Source: Candidatus Kinetoplastibacterium crithidii
GTDB lineage: Bacteria; Pseudomonadota; Gammaproteobacteria; Burkholderiales; Burkholderiaceae_B
Length of the DNA stretch: 64,000 nt
Reading direction: 5' to 3'
Assembly: GCA_027557655.1 (NCBI GenBank)
Contig: CP064915.1
Coordinates: 558,001-622,000 of the forward strand
Shown here: positions 26,065-35,020 of the stretch, in pieces
Layout: each line of letters starts with the position of its first letter
Position numbering within the stretch: the stretch's first letter is position 1
Program-made: the position numbers and the translations under genes
The notes under the pieces: model-generated
Seen by the model: only the letters and a program-made list of their open reading frames with translations
Database searches by the model: none
Told to the model about the DNA's origin: nothing

Positions 26065-26303
26065 AGACAAGCAAAATAATAGACTTAGTTTATAATCGCT
26101 CAGGATAATCTAATATTGCTTGCTAAGCAACTATCATCATAACTATCTGTTAATCTTTATTAAATTGCTACTATTTTATATCATAGATATATTAGTTAGA
26201 ATAATTTGCTATAATGATAAATTATAAGCAATCTAACAATTAAATTTACAAATAAAAACAAAACAAGCATTTTTTTAGTTAAATCAACATTAGTGAATTT
26301 CAT

Positions 26304-27203
26304 ATGCATTTCCCCACTGTGGCTCTTATTGGGAGGTACCAAGATACTGGCCTCGATACTCCGCTAAAAGCTATTGCTAAAACCTTAAGTGATATAGGCA
26401 GAAAAGTATTAATAGAATCTACAACAGCCCATAACACAGGAATTTATGAATATGATATAGCAAGCATAAGCCAAATAGGAAAACAAGCTTCTCTTGCCAT
26501 CATTACTGGTGGAGACGGCACTGTATTAAGTGCAACAAGACATTTAGCCAAATATAATGTTCCTATTCTAGGCATTAATCATGGAAGATTAGGATTTATA
26601 ACTTCCTTATCGATGGATGAAACATTTAGAGCAATTATACAAATAATGGAAGGATATTATTTATCTGAAAATAGAATGCTATTAGAAGGAATTGTCTGGC
26701 GTGATAATCAACAAATTTACTCAAACTGCGCTTTAAACGACGTAGTCTTAAATAGAGCTGGTATAGGGGGAATGATAGAAATAAAAGTAGAATTAAATAA
26801 TACTTTTATGTATACACAGAGAGCTGATGGATTGATCGTAGCAACCCCAACAGGCTCCACAGCATATTCTTTAGCTTCTAATGGCCCAATACTACATCCG
26901 GAACTTAATGCCATGGTTCTAGTGGCAGTTGCACCTCAAACTCTATCTAATAGACCTATTGTTATTCCTTATAATGGGATATTAAAAATGACGTTAACTG
27001 CAGTAGGTAGAACAGACATAGGAGCGAGCGTGCATTTTGATATGCAGACACTATCTGAATTACATCCTGGTGATTATATTACAATACAAAAATCACAACA
27101 CAATGCAAGGTTTATACATCCAAAAGGTTATAGTTTTTTTTCTACTTTAAGAAGAAAACTTCACTGGAATATTATGCCTATATCATCAGATATTGTAGAA
27201 TAA
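26304..27203 (+). CDS. nadK: NAD kinase
   Basis: Phosphorylates NAD+ to NADP+ using ATP. The 299-residue protein has the diagnostic IITGGDGTVLSATRHLA motif (about residues 68-84), GINHGRLGFITSL, the LNDVVLNRA segment with the conserved Asn-Asp, and the YTQRADGLIVATPTGSTAYSLASNGP core of the diacylglycerol kinase-like fold. The start ATG at 26304 aligns with family N-termini. Divergent from hemH. Five bases separate it from recN, so the two are an operon, an order conserved in betaproteobacteria. Confidence 0.97.
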   Translation: MHFPTVALIGRYQDTGLDTPLKAIAKTLSDIGRKVLIESTTAHNTGIYEYDIASISQIGKQASLAIITGGDGTVLSATRHLAKYNVPILGINHGRLGFITSLSMDETFRAIIQIMEGYYLSENRMLLEGIVWRDNQQIYSNCALNDVVLNRAGIGGMIEIKVELNNTFMYTQRADGLIVATPTGSTAYSLASNGPILHPELNAMVLVAVAPQTLSNRPIVIPYNGILKMTLTAVGRTDIGASVHFDMQTLSELHPGDYITIQKSQHNARFIHPKGYSFFSTLRRKLHWNIMPISSDIVE

Positions 27204-27208
27204 TAATC

Positions 27209-28873
27209 ATGATACGTAATCTATTTATTCAGAACTTCATAATAATAAAAGAAGCAAAAATTGTTTTTAGCAACGGACTTACAGTATTTTCTGGGGAAAC
27301 AGGGGCTGGAAAATCTATTATTATAGATGCTTTATCATTTGTATTAGGCCTTAAAGTATCCAATATAGATAATATAATTAGTAAGAATACTACTATTAAT
27401 ACTGAAGTAATAGCTTCTTTTGATATTACAAAGAATTCAAAAGAATGGCTTCAGAAACATGATTTTAGCATCAGCCATGAAATTAATCTAAAAAGAACTC
27501 TAGATAAAGAAAACAATAGCAAAGCTTTCATAAACAACACCCCTACTACAATTGCAAATCTAAGAACGATAGGTTCCATGTTGGTCAAAATTTACGGGCA
27601 GCATGCTTACCAAGATTTATTAAATACAAATTCTCAAAGGTCACTTCTAGATCTATACGGGCAACTAGACACTCCTTTGATAAAAACAAAAAAATTTTGG
27701 AAAACATGGCGCTCTATAAAGAAAGATTTAGATAATGCTATACAACTGGCAGATAACCTTAAAGAAGAATTAAATATTCTAAAACTACAAGCAGAAGAAA
27801 TTGCAGACATCAATTTTTCAATGGGTGAATGGCAAAAAATTCAACACGAATATAACAAACTATCAAATGCAGAAGATATAATTGACACATGTGATTTCCT
27901 TCTTAAGAATTTGGATGGAGAAGAATTTTCTGTATATAAAACTTTAAATACTCTGATTCAAAGACTAAATAATATCTTATTAAAAGACCCTAGTCTAAAA
28001 AATATATATGATGAATTAAACTCAGCGCAAATAACAGTAAAAGAAATAATTCATGATTTAAACAATTATATAAGTAGGATTGAAGTTGATTCAAATACAA
28101 TAAATGAGCTTGAATCAAGAATGACTCTAATTACAGATACAGCTAGACGCATGAAAATACCACCAAGTGAGTTACAACATTTTCATGACACTCTAAAAGA
28201 TAGAATCAACTTTATACAAAATATTACTAATGTTAATGAAATAAAAATAAAAGAACAAGAAGCTAAAAAGAATTATCTCAAGGCTGCAAATATTCTTTCT
28301 GAAGAAAGAAGTAGAAAAGCTAATATACTTAGCAATGAAGTTACTAAAATTATGAAAAAACTATCTATGGAAGATAGTAATTTTAATATCAAAATTACAA
28401 AATCTAAAGAACATAACCATGGAATGGATAATATTGATTTTTTAATATCACACCCTGGAACTGAATCTAAGAGCATTTCAAAAATTGCTTCTGGAGGAGA
28501 GCTTTCTCGTATATATTTAGCAATATCAGTCGTAACCAATCATAGCAATGTTCCAACAATAATATTCGATGAAGTAGATAGTGGTATAGGGGGAGCTGTA
28601 GCTGAAACCATAGGCAAATTATTAAGCAAATTAAGTAATTATAATCAAATTTTATGCGTAACACATTTACCGCAAGTAGCTTCCTACGGTAAAAATCATT
28701 TCTTAGTAAGTAAACAGCAAAAAAAACAAGATATTACTTCCGAAATAAAAGAATTATCTTATGATGCTAGGGTAGCAGAAATTGCCAGGATGTTAGGTGG
28801 AATAGTAATAACACCAACAACAATACATCATGCAAAAGAAATGCTTATTAACGCAATACATCAAAATATATAA
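27209..28873 (+). CDS. recN: DNA repair protein RecN
   Basis: SMC-like ATPase for double-strand break repair. The 554-residue protein has Walker A near the N-terminus (SGETGAGKSIIIDALSFVLG), a long central coiled-coil region (about residues 150-370), then the ABC signature KIASGGELSRIYLAISV and Walker B VPTIIFDEVDSGIGG, with the family CVTHLPQVASYG switch. All nucleotide-binding elements are intact. Follows nadK by 5 bases and precedes bamE by 17. Confidence 0.97.
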   Translation: MIRNLFIQNFIIIKEAKIVFSNGLTVFSGETGAGKSIIIDALSFVLGLKVSNIDNIISKNTTINTEVIASFDITKNSKEWLQKHDFSISHEINLKRTLDKENNSKAFINNTPTTIANLRTIGSMLVKIYGQHAYQDLLNTNSQRSLLDLYGQLDTPLIKTKKFWKTWRSIKKDLDNAIQLADNLKEELNILKLQAEEIADINFSMGEWQKIQHEYNKLSNAEDIIDTCDFLLKNLDGEEFSVYKTLNTLIQRLNNILLKDPSLKNIYDELNSAQITVKEIIHDLNNYISRIEVDSNTINELESRMTLITDTARRMKIPPSELQHFHDTLKDRINFIQNITNVNEIKIKEQEAKKNYLKAANILSEERSRKANILSNEVTKIMKKLSMEDSNFNIKITKSKEHNHGMDNIDFLISHPGTESKSISKIASGGELSRIYLAISVVTNHSNVPTIIFDEVDSGIGGAVAETIGKLLSKLSNYNQILCVTHLPQVASYGKNHFLVSKQQKKQDITSEIKELSYDARVAEIARMLGGIVITPTTIHHAKEMLINAIHQNI

Positions 28874-28890
28874 ATTAGAGAATACTAGAA

Positions 28891-29277
28891 ATGTTTTATA
28901 ACACTATTAGAAGCATATTCATCATTTCATTTTTCGTATCCTTAGAAGGATGTTCCTGTATTCATAAAATACCAATCCCTTACAACCAAGACATGAATCA
29001 AGGTAACGTTATTAATCTAGAACATCAAAAAATGCTAAAAATAGGAATGACGAAGAAACAAGTCTTATCTATATTAGGAACCCCTATAACAAGAAATATT
29101 TATCAACCAGAACAGTGGAATTATATCCAATATCATAAAACAAATAAAGGTAAAAAAAACATATTACAATTTACGCTGTTTTTTAAAAATGACAAACTAA
29201 TTAAATGGTCAGGAGATGAATTTCCAAAACAACGAGAATATAAAATTGATATAATAAAAAAAATTACAATAGATTAA
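28891..29277 (+). CDS. bamE: Outer membrane assembly lipoprotein BamE (SmpA/OmlA)
   Basis: Lipoprotein subunit of the beta-barrel assembly (BAM) complex. The 128-residue precursor has a hydrophobic signal of about 20 residues ending in a lipobox-like SLEGC; the next Cys two residues on is the alternative. The mature domain has the conserved LKIGMTKKQVLSILGTPI segment and the W-x-Y beta strand EQWNYIQYHK. Its sorting would need the Lol pathway, although lolA is absent at its usual site by ftsK. In relatives fur is divergently encoded in the recN-bamE gap; here only 17 bases remain. Confidence 0.92.
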   Translation: MFYNTIRSIFIISFFVSLEGCSCIHKIPIPYNQDMNQGNVINLEHQKMLKIGMTKKQVLSILGTPITRNIYQPEQWNYIQYHKTNKGKKNILQFTLFFKNDKLIKWSGDEFPKQREYKIDIIKKITID

Positions 29278-29323
29278 AAATAATAAAAGTTGAAATACCT
29301 TAATTAATATGCAAGGAGCAAAT

Positions 29324-30127
29324 ATGAATATAGCCATCACTGGTGTCAGTGGGAAAATGGGACAAACATTAGTTAAAGCATCTCTAGAAGATAGCTCTGT
29401 TCAATTAACAGCAGCTATTGATCGCCCTGGTAGCTCTTTAATTGGAAAAGATGCAGCTATTTTATTAGGAAAAAAAACTGGAATAATAGTTAGTGAAAAC
29501 TTAGACGAGATAAGCAAAGCTAATTGTTTGATAGATTTCTCAAGACCACAAGGAACACTAACACATTTAGAATATTGTTTAAAACATAAAATCAATATTG
29601 TTATTGGAACAACAGGATTTAGTAAAGATGAACTAAATACCATAAAAAATGCATCTAGAGAAATAGCTATTGTTCACTCATCAAATATGAGCATTGGAGT
29701 AAATGTAACATTCAAACTAGTAGAAATAGCTGCTAAAATGTTAAAATCCGGATATGATGCAGAAATATTTGAAGCTCATCACAAAGATAAAATAGACAGC
29801 CCATCAGGAACATCAATCACTATGGGTGAAGCAATTGCATCATCTTGGAATGTTTCATTATCAGATGTAGCAACATGGACACGCCATGGTAATATAGGAG
29901 CAAGAAAACCAGGAACCATAGGTTTCTCTGTTCTAAGAGGTGGTGATATTATAGGAGATCATAAAGCATATTTCTGCGGGAAAGGAGAAACTATTGAGGT
30001 CTCTCACCACTCTGGTAGCAGAGATGGATATGCAAGTGGAGCTTTACTTGCCTCAACTTTTTTGAAAAATAAGCAATCTGGCTACTATAATATGTCAGAC
30101 GTATTAAATTTGAATAGTTACCAATAA
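29324..30127 (+). CDS. dapB: 4-hydroxy-tetrahydrodipicolinate reductase
   Basis: NAD(P)H-dependent step of the diaminopimelate/lysine pathway, needed for peptidoglycan and lysine. The 267-residue protein has the Rossmann GVSGKMGQTL at its start, VIGTTGFSKDEL, the catalytic EAHHKDKIDSPSGT with the His pair and Lys, and the C-terminal SHHSGSRDGYASGALLAS. The ATG at 29324 has AAGGAG placed correctly; an in-frame start at 29309 lies upstream of that site. Last gene of the nadK-recN-bamE-dapB run, convergent with murB. Confidence 0.97.
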   Translation: MNIAITGVSGKMGQTLVKASLEDSSVQLTAAIDRPGSSLIGKDAAILLGKKTGIIVSENLDEISKANCLIDFSRPQGTLTHLEYCLKHKINIVIGTTGFSKDELNTIKNASREIAIVHSSNMSIGVNVTFKLVEIAAKMLKSGYDAEIFEAHHKDKIDSPSGTSITMGEAIASSWNVSLSDVATWTRHGNIGARKPGTIGFSVLRGGDIIGDHKAYFCGKGETIEVSHHSGSRDGYASGALLASTFLKNKQSGYYNMSDVLNLNSYQ

Positions 30128-30133
30128 AAATAA

Positions 30134-31219
30134 TTAGAATACGACTGGCTCTATTTCTAATGAAATACCCGTTTTACGGCGCACGTCTTCTTGAATGGCG
30201 TGTGCTAATACCAATACATCATTTGCATTAGCATTGTTAATATTTACTAATATTAAAGACTGTTTTTTATAAACAGCTACCGGTCCAATAACCCTACCCT
30301 TCCAACCACATATATTGATTAGCCACCCAGCTGATATTTTACAAGACACACCTGGAATATAGTTCCAAAATACAATATTTGGAAAGAGTAACTTAAGATA
30401 TTCTAATTCTGATAGTTCCAATATAGGGTTTTTAAAAAAACTACCTACATTACCTAGAACCGTCACACTTGGAAGTTTCCTCCTTCTAATAGAACAAACA
30501 ATATCGAAAATATACTCAGGAGTTACATTTTTTTCTACACAATTAGCAATTTGATTTCTTATATCATGATATTCTATTCTGGGAGTCCAAATTTTATCTA
30601 AACACAAACGAACAGATAGTATCAAATAATCATTACAATTTTTCTTGAAAATACTTTCTCTATATGAAAATAAACAATCTTGAGCCTTAATTTCAATAAA
30701 ACAACTACTTTTGAAACTCCATGCAAAAACACTATGACAGTACTCAGAAAACTCCAAACCATAAGCCCCTATATTCTGAACAGGGGCGCCTCCTACTGTG
30801 CCTGGAATTAATGCTAAATTCTCTAATCCATACCATCCTTGGCTTAAACAAAAAACTACTATATCGTGCCAAGATTCACCAGCTCCCACATCTATCAAAA
30901 TATGATTGTTATCATTAGATAGAATCTTAATTCCAAGAATACCTATTTTTACTACTAGAGCATCAACAATATTAGGAGATAAAATAACATTACTACCACC
31001 ACCAATCACAAACATTTTTGAATAATTCTTACGTATTTCTATTAAATACTTTAAATCATCATAATTAGAAACACAAAAAAAATTTTTTGTGTATATATCT
31101 ATTCCAAAAGTATTAAGTTTTTTAAGATTTTTATAACAAGGTTTCTTCAAAGCGATACTGAAAAAATAATTATTTAAATAAAGAACAAACTTATTATATA
31201 ATACATATATAATTATCAT
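30134..31219 (-). CDS. murB: UDP-N-acetylenolpyruvoylglucosamine reductase
   Basis: FAD-dependent cytoplasmic enzyme finishing UDP-N-acetylmuramate for peptidoglycan. The type I protein has LNTFGIDI, the FAD motif MFVIGGGSNVILS, LIPGTVGGAPVQNIGAYG, the catalytic-Ser region NVGSFFKNP and the C-terminal Glu in TGISLEIEPVVF. The only ATG, GTG or TTG ahead of the conserved region is at 31219, giving 361 residues. That is about 25 longer at the N-terminus than usual and hydrophobic, so the true start may be a rarer codon downstream. Confidence 0.95.
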   Translation of the reverse strand: MIIIYVLYNKFVLYLNNYFFSIALKKPCYKNLKKLNTFGIDIYTKNFFCVSNYDDLKYLIEIRKNYSKMFVIGGGSNVILSPNIVDALVVKIGILGIKILSNDNNHILIDVGAGESWHDIVVFCLSQGWYGLENLALIPGTVGGAPVQNIGAYGLEFSEYCHSVFAWSFKSSCFIEIKAQDCLFSYRESIFKKNCNDYLILSVRLCLDKIWTPRIEYHDIRNQIANCVEKNVTPEYIFDIVCSIRRRKLPSVTVLGNVGSFFKNPILELSELEYLKLLFPNIVFWNYIPGVSCKISAGWLINICGWKGRVIGPVAVYKKQSLILVNINNANANDVLVLAHAIQEDVRRKTGISLEIEPVVF

Positions 31220-31275
31220 ATATAAAAAATTATTTAGGCTTTTATAAAAACATATTAAAGTTGAAATTAATATTT

Positions 31276-31304
31276 TTGCAAAAACATTTTTTTAGATATA
31301 TAAT
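31276..31304 (+). promoter_or_regulatory. Sigma-70 promoter for tRNA-Gly/tRNA-Cys
   Basis: TTGCAA (31276-31281), exactly 17-base spacer, TATAAT (31299-31304), about 50 bases before tRNA-Gly. The best sigma-70 match I found in the window. Confidence 0.75.
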
Positions 31305-31354
31305 ACACCCTGTTTTATATATTTATGTAAGCAGGATTCTTTATCTACAAAAGT

Positions 31355-31430
31355 GCGGGAATAGCTCAGTTGGTAGAGCGCAACCTTGCCAAGGTTGAGG
31401 TCGCGAGTTCGAGACTCGTTTCCCGCTCCA
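31355..31430 (+). tRNA. tRNA-Gly (anticodon GCC), CCA encoded
   Basis: GCGGGAATAGCTCAGTTGGT start, anticodon stem-loop AACCT-TGCCAAG-GTT region giving GCC (GGC/GGU), T arm GCGAG-TTCGAGA-CTCGT, ends CTCCA. First gene of a two-tRNA unit. Confidence 0.97.
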
Positions 31431-31449
31431 GTTCTAATAGTCTAATAGT

Positions 31450-31523
31450 GGCGCAATGGCAGAGTGGTCATGCAGCGGATTGCAAATCCGTGTACGGCGG
31501 TTCGATTCCGTCTTGCGCCTCCA
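31450..31523 (+). tRNA. tRNA-Cys (anticodon GCA), CCA encoded
   Basis: GGCGCAATGGCAGAGTGGTC start, anticodon stem-loop CGGAT-TGCAAAT-CCG giving GCA, T arm CGG-TTCGATT-CCG, ends CTCCA. Nineteen bases after tRNA-Gly and surely co-transcribed; the Gly-Cys(-Leu) pairing is common in proteobacteria. Confidence 0.97.
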
Positions 31524-31640
31524 AATTAATATAAAATGCTACATTAATTTATCTATAATTATTTTTTCTTGAAAAATGTTATAATTTAATAATAATTACC
31601 AGTTATAACTATAAAATTCAATAATCCAAAGACTATTACC

Positions 31641-32696
31641 ATGTCTATAATTTCTCGTTCATACCCAATAATCAGAAAGATTTTATTTTCCATAGATGCA
31701 GAAACAGTCCACAATCTTACATTGTCTATGCTTAATAAAACATACAAATATAATTTTTTTAGAAAATCACTACACTCTTCTATAAACTTACCAAGCAAAA
31801 TAATGGGATTACATGTTAAAAACCCTATAGGTTTGGCAGCAGGTCTTGATAAAAATGGAGAATGTATCGATGCTCTAGGAAATTTAGGATTTGGATTTCT
31901 AGAAATAGGAACTGTAACTCCTTATGCCCAAGATGGAAATCAAAAACCAAGAATATTTAGGTTACCTAAAGCTAATGCCATAATAAATAGACTAGGTTTT
32001 AATAATCATGGAATAGAAAAAGTTTTAGACAATATAAAAAATAACGAATGGCAAAAAAACAATAATTTACTAGGAATAAATATTGGGAAAAACTTCAATA
32101 CAGAACTAAAAAATGCTGCCAATGATTATATTTTTTGTCTAAAAAAAGCCTATCCATATGCTGACTATATAACCATAAATATTTCTTCTCCAAATACTAA
32201 AAATCTTCGTGATTTACAAAATAAAGAATATTTAGAAAATCTTTTAACTCAAATTAAAGAAACACATAAAGAATTAGCAGATCATTACGGTAAATATGTT
32301 CCTATAGCATTAAAAATATCACCAGATTTAATGAATGAGGAAATAGAAGATATATCTCGATTACTCTTAAAACACAAAATTGATGGAGTAATAGCTACCA
32401 ATACAACAACCTCAAGAAAAAAAATAGAAAAATTAAAAAACTATGATCAAGCAGGTGGATTATCAGGAGAACCTTTACATGAACTATCTTTAAATGTTAT
32501 TAGACGATTAAAATCGTTAATAGGACAAGAAATAACAATAATAGGAACAGGTGGTATAATTTCAGGACAACAAGCAAAGGAAAAAATAGAAGCCGGAGCA
32601 ACTGCTATACAAATATATACCGGACTAATATATAAAGGCCCTGGTATTATAGAAGAATGCTTTCATATGATTAAACAAAATATCAATATTAATTAA
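31641..32696 (+). CDS. pyrD: Dihydroorotate dehydrogenase (quinone), class 2
   Basis: Membrane-associated FMN enzyme oxidising dihydroorotate to orotate with quinone, fourth step of pyrimidine synthesis. The 351-residue protein has the N-terminal amphipathic helices of class 2 enzymes (IRKILFSIDAETVHNLTLSML). It also has NPIGLAAGLDKNGE and FLEIGTVTPYAQDGNQKPR, the catalytic-Ser motif YITINISSPNTKNLR, IALKISPDL, and the FMN-binding IIGTGGIISGQQAKEKIEAGA. Complete. It implies quinone availability in the inner membrane. Confidence 0.97.
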   Translation: MSIISRSYPIIRKILFSIDAETVHNLTLSMLNKTYKYNFFRKSLHSSINLPSKIMGLHVKNPIGLAAGLDKNGECIDALGNLGFGFLEIGTVTPYAQDGNQKPRIFRLPKANAIINRLGFNNHGIEKVLDNIKNNEWQKNNNLLGINIGKNFNTELKNAANDYIFCLKKAYPYADYITINISSPNTKNLRDLQNKEYLENLLTQIKETHKELADHYGKYVPIALKISPDLMNEEIEDISRLLLKHKIDGVIATNTTTSRKKIEKLKNYDQAGGLSGEPLHELSLNVIRRLKSLIGQEITIIGTGGIISGQQAKEKIEAGATAIQIYTGLIYKGPGIIEECFHMIKQNININ

Positions 32697-32714
32697 TTTA
32701 ATAAAATACTTTAT

Positions 32715-33086
32715 ATGATTTTGAGACCTGAAATAAATATAGTGAAATCTTCATATAATTCAAACAATTATATAATAGCCTGCTTCTGTGCTGAATGGTG
32801 TGGCACATGCAGAGATTACCAATCTAAATTTTCTGAATTATCAGAATATTTTAAAGAGTATAGTTTCTATTGGATAGATGTAGAAGAAAATGAAAATCTT
32901 CTAGATGATGAAGACATAATAAATTTCCCAACAATATTAATTCAGAATAAATATAAAACACTTTTTTATGGTGTTATAAATCCAAATATTAACTACCTAA
33001 AAAAAATAATTAACGGAATAGATAATATGAATAATTATTCTCTATCTACTCATGCACCAAAATTATGGGAAAAACTAAAAAAATAA
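32715..33086 (+). CDS. Thioredoxin-like protein with WCGTC active site
   Basis: A 123-residue thioredoxin-fold protein. The active site is AEWCGTCRDYQSKF (about residues 27-40), where thioredoxins have WCGPC. The cis-Pro loop is present (INFPTILIQ). No signal peptide, so probably cytoplasmic. Similar small proteins ('thioredoxin family protein') occur in Alcaligenaceae; targets are unknown. It follows pyrD by 18 bases and is convergent with rhlE, sharing a palindrome at the junction. Confidence 0.85.
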   Translation: MILRPEINIVKSSYNSNNYIIACFCAEWCGTCRDYQSKFSELSEYFKEYSFYWIDVEENENLLDDEDIINFPTILIQNKYKTLFYGVINPNINYLKKIINGIDNMNNYSLSTHAPKLWEKLKK

Positions 33087-33103
33087 ATCATCATTATTTT
33101 TTT
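33077..33103. terminator. 10-bp palindrome with A/T tracts at the thioredoxin/rhlE junction
   Basis: AAAAAAATAA (33077-33086), loop ATCATCA, TTATTTTTTT (33094-33103). The left arm contains the thioredoxin-like gene's TAA and the right arm the rhlE TAA on the other strand. Each strand ends in seven U residues, so it may serve as a bidirectional terminator despite a weak stem. Confidence 0.5.
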
Positions 33104-34455
33104 CCAGTACCACCTAACAATATAGCGTAATTTTCTTTGGTAATTCGTATATTATTGGTTTTAATTTTATTAGAATGATCTTTATTATAAGAAGTAATAA
33201 TATTATTTGAACCTAAAAGTACAGATTGCTTATTCCTTAATTCATCATTTGATCCTAATATCTTATTATCATTAGCGACTAATTTCATATAATTTAGAGG
33301 TAAGCGCAATATTGTACTATCTGTAAATCTTTCAATACTTGATAACAAAGCATCTTCTTCATCATTAGATATTAATGAAATAGCAATCCCGGTATTATTT
33401 GCTCTACCAGTTCTTCCTATTCTATGCACATAATCTTCAGGACTATGAGGAATATCAAAATTTATAACACATGAAATGCCAATAACATCAAGCCCTCTAG
33501 CTGCTACATCTGTAGCAACAAGAATACGTAAAATACCGTTTTTAAACCTTTCTAATACAGCTGTTCTCTCTAATTGGCTTTTATCACCGTGAATAGAATC
33601 ACACTGGATATCATTTGATCGCAAAAAAGATGTAAGTTTTATAGTGGATAATTTTGTATTAGTAAAAATTATTATAGTTTCTAGAACTCTAGATTTAAGA
33701 ATAGATACTACTGCATCCATCTTAAATCTATCAGGAACAATATATGATAATTGTTCTACATTATCTGCGATAGAATTCTGACTAGTAATATCTAATTCAA
33801 CTGGATCTTTTAAATAAGACATCCCTATTTTACGCATAAATTTACTAAATGTAGCTGAAAAGAAAAGAGTTTGTCTATTTTTAGGCAATTTACTTATAAT
33901 TTTATCTATATCTGGCATAAAACCCATATCCAGCATTCTATCAGCTTCATCAAGAACAAAGATTTCTATATTTTGTAGATGTAAATTACCTTGCTCAATA
34001 TGAGCTATTAATCTTCCTGGCGTTGCTACAAGAATCTCACATCCTAACTTCAAGTTATTTTCTTGACTATTATAATCTGCACCTCCAAACAAAACAACAG
34101 ATCGTAAATTAGTATTTTTGCTATAAATAACAACACTATCATAAACTTGATTTGCTAGCTCACGTGTTGGAACTAATATTAAAACACGTAGCAAATGACG
34201 AGCTGGTGATGCGCTAGAATTAGCATAAGGCAATATTTTATTAATAATTGGCAAAACAAAAGCAGCTGTTTTCCCTGTTCCTGTCTGTGCTGCACCTAGA
34301 ACATCTCTTCCATTCAATATAAAAGGGATGGCCTTTTCTTGTATTGCTGTTGGAGTTTCATATCCTATAGAATTTATGTTGCTCAATAAAAGTTTATCTA
34401 GACCAAAACTATCAAATAAAATCTTCTTGTTTTTATTTTCACTTTTTTCGTTCAT
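33094..34455 (-). CDS. rhlE: DEAD-box ATP-dependent RNA helicase, RhlE family
   Basis: RNA remodelling helicase acting in ribosome assembly and RNA decay. The 453-residue protein has every DEAD-box motif: Q motif (YETPTAIQEKAIP), motif I AAQTGTGKTAAF, VPTRELANQVYD, TPGRL, DEADRMLDMGF, motif III FFSATFS, then ATDVAARGLDVIGISCVINFDIP and motif VI HRIGRTGR. The C-terminal tail (about 380-453) is asparagine/lysine-rich, as is usual for RhlE. Its 5' region has a terminator-like hairpin (34502-34544), suggesting regulated leader transcription. Confidence 0.95.
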   Translation of the reverse strand: MNEKSENKNKKILFDSFGLDKLLLSNINSIGYETPTAIQEKAIPFILNGRDVLGAAQTGTGKTAAFVLPIINKILPYANSSASPARHLLRVLILVPTRELANQVYDSVVIYSKNTNLRSVVLFGGADYNSQENNLKLGCEILVATPGRLIAHIEQGNLHLQNIEIFVLDEADRMLDMGFMPDIDKIISKLPKNRQTLFFSATFSKFMRKIGMSYLKDPVELDITSQNSIADNVEQLSYIVPDRFKMDAVVSILKSRVLETIIIFTNTKLSTIKLTSFLRSNDIQCDSIHGDKSQLERTAVLERFKNGILRILVATDVAARGLDVIGISCVINFDIPHSPEDYVHRIGRTGRANNTGIAISLISNDEEDALLSSIERFTDSTILRLPLNYMKLVANDNKILGSNDELRNKQSVLLGSNNIITSYNKDHSNKIKTNNIRITKENYAILLGGTGKK

Positions 34456-34501
34456 AACTATATCTATATCTTCCTTATTTAAACATAAAGATGTTCATAT
34501 T

Positions 34502-34544
34502 AAAAAATACAAATATGTAACAATAGTACCTGTTACATATTTGT
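34502..34544 (-). terminator. 13-bp perfect hairpin plus U-tract in the rhlE 5' region (possible attenuator)
   Basis: Minus strand: ACAAATATGTAAC (34544-34532), 10-base loop, GTTACATATTTGT (34521-34509), then A and six T residues (34507-34502). Intrinsic-terminator form, oriented with rhlE and ending about 45 bases before its start codon. No minus-strand gene lies between it and the divergent zinc-finger gene. Confidence 0.65.
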
Positions 34545-34663
34545 CAACTAGAAGTAACGTCATATATAATCAACGACTACAACTTATTTAAACAATAGTT
34601 TAATTCTAAAAATTTATGTTACAAATATTGTCTTACAAAAACTAATTCTATAAGAGCTATATA

Positions 34664-34843
34664 ATGAAAACAAATTATCTAGAATTTAATAATCAACACA
34701 ATAAAACTATATCCTGTCCATGTTATACAAAAGAAATCTGGAACATGCATCCCAGAATATTCTTGGATTTAACTAACAAAAAGATAACAATTTGCCCTTA
34801 TTGCGGAGCAAAATATCAAATTAATAAACAAGAATCCAAATAG
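34664..34843 (+). CDS. Small zinc-finger domain protein (zf-CHCC type)
   Basis: A 59-residue soluble protein with the CHCC zinc-ribbon spacing C-x8-H-x14-C-x2-C (Cys20, His29, Cys44, Cys47; visible in CPCYTKEIWNMHPRIF and ITICPYCGAKYQI). This is the pattern of the short zf-CHCC family related to mitochondrial NDUFS6, widespread in betaproteobacteria and often near ilvE or galU. Function in bacteria is not established. galU follows 177 bases later. Confidence 0.85.
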   Translation: MKTNYLEFNNQHNKTISCPCYTKEIWNMHPRIFLDLTNKKITICPYCGAKYQINKQESK

Positions 34844-35020
34844 TAATGAATATAATTCATGACATTTTATAGATGATAAATAGTGATTATATATGATAAA
34901 TACATAAATATTATTTAGATTATATTATCACCTCAAACCATTGATAATTTTCTAACTCCAAAATATATGAATATATACTAGGAATTAATGACTACATACC
35001 TATACTACCTATATTAAATA

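Noticed and set aside
26115..26129. Short palindrome TTGCTT-GCT-AAGCAA between hemH and nadK
   Set aside because: Only 6-bp arms, not CIRCE-like; likely by chance in A/T-rich sequence.
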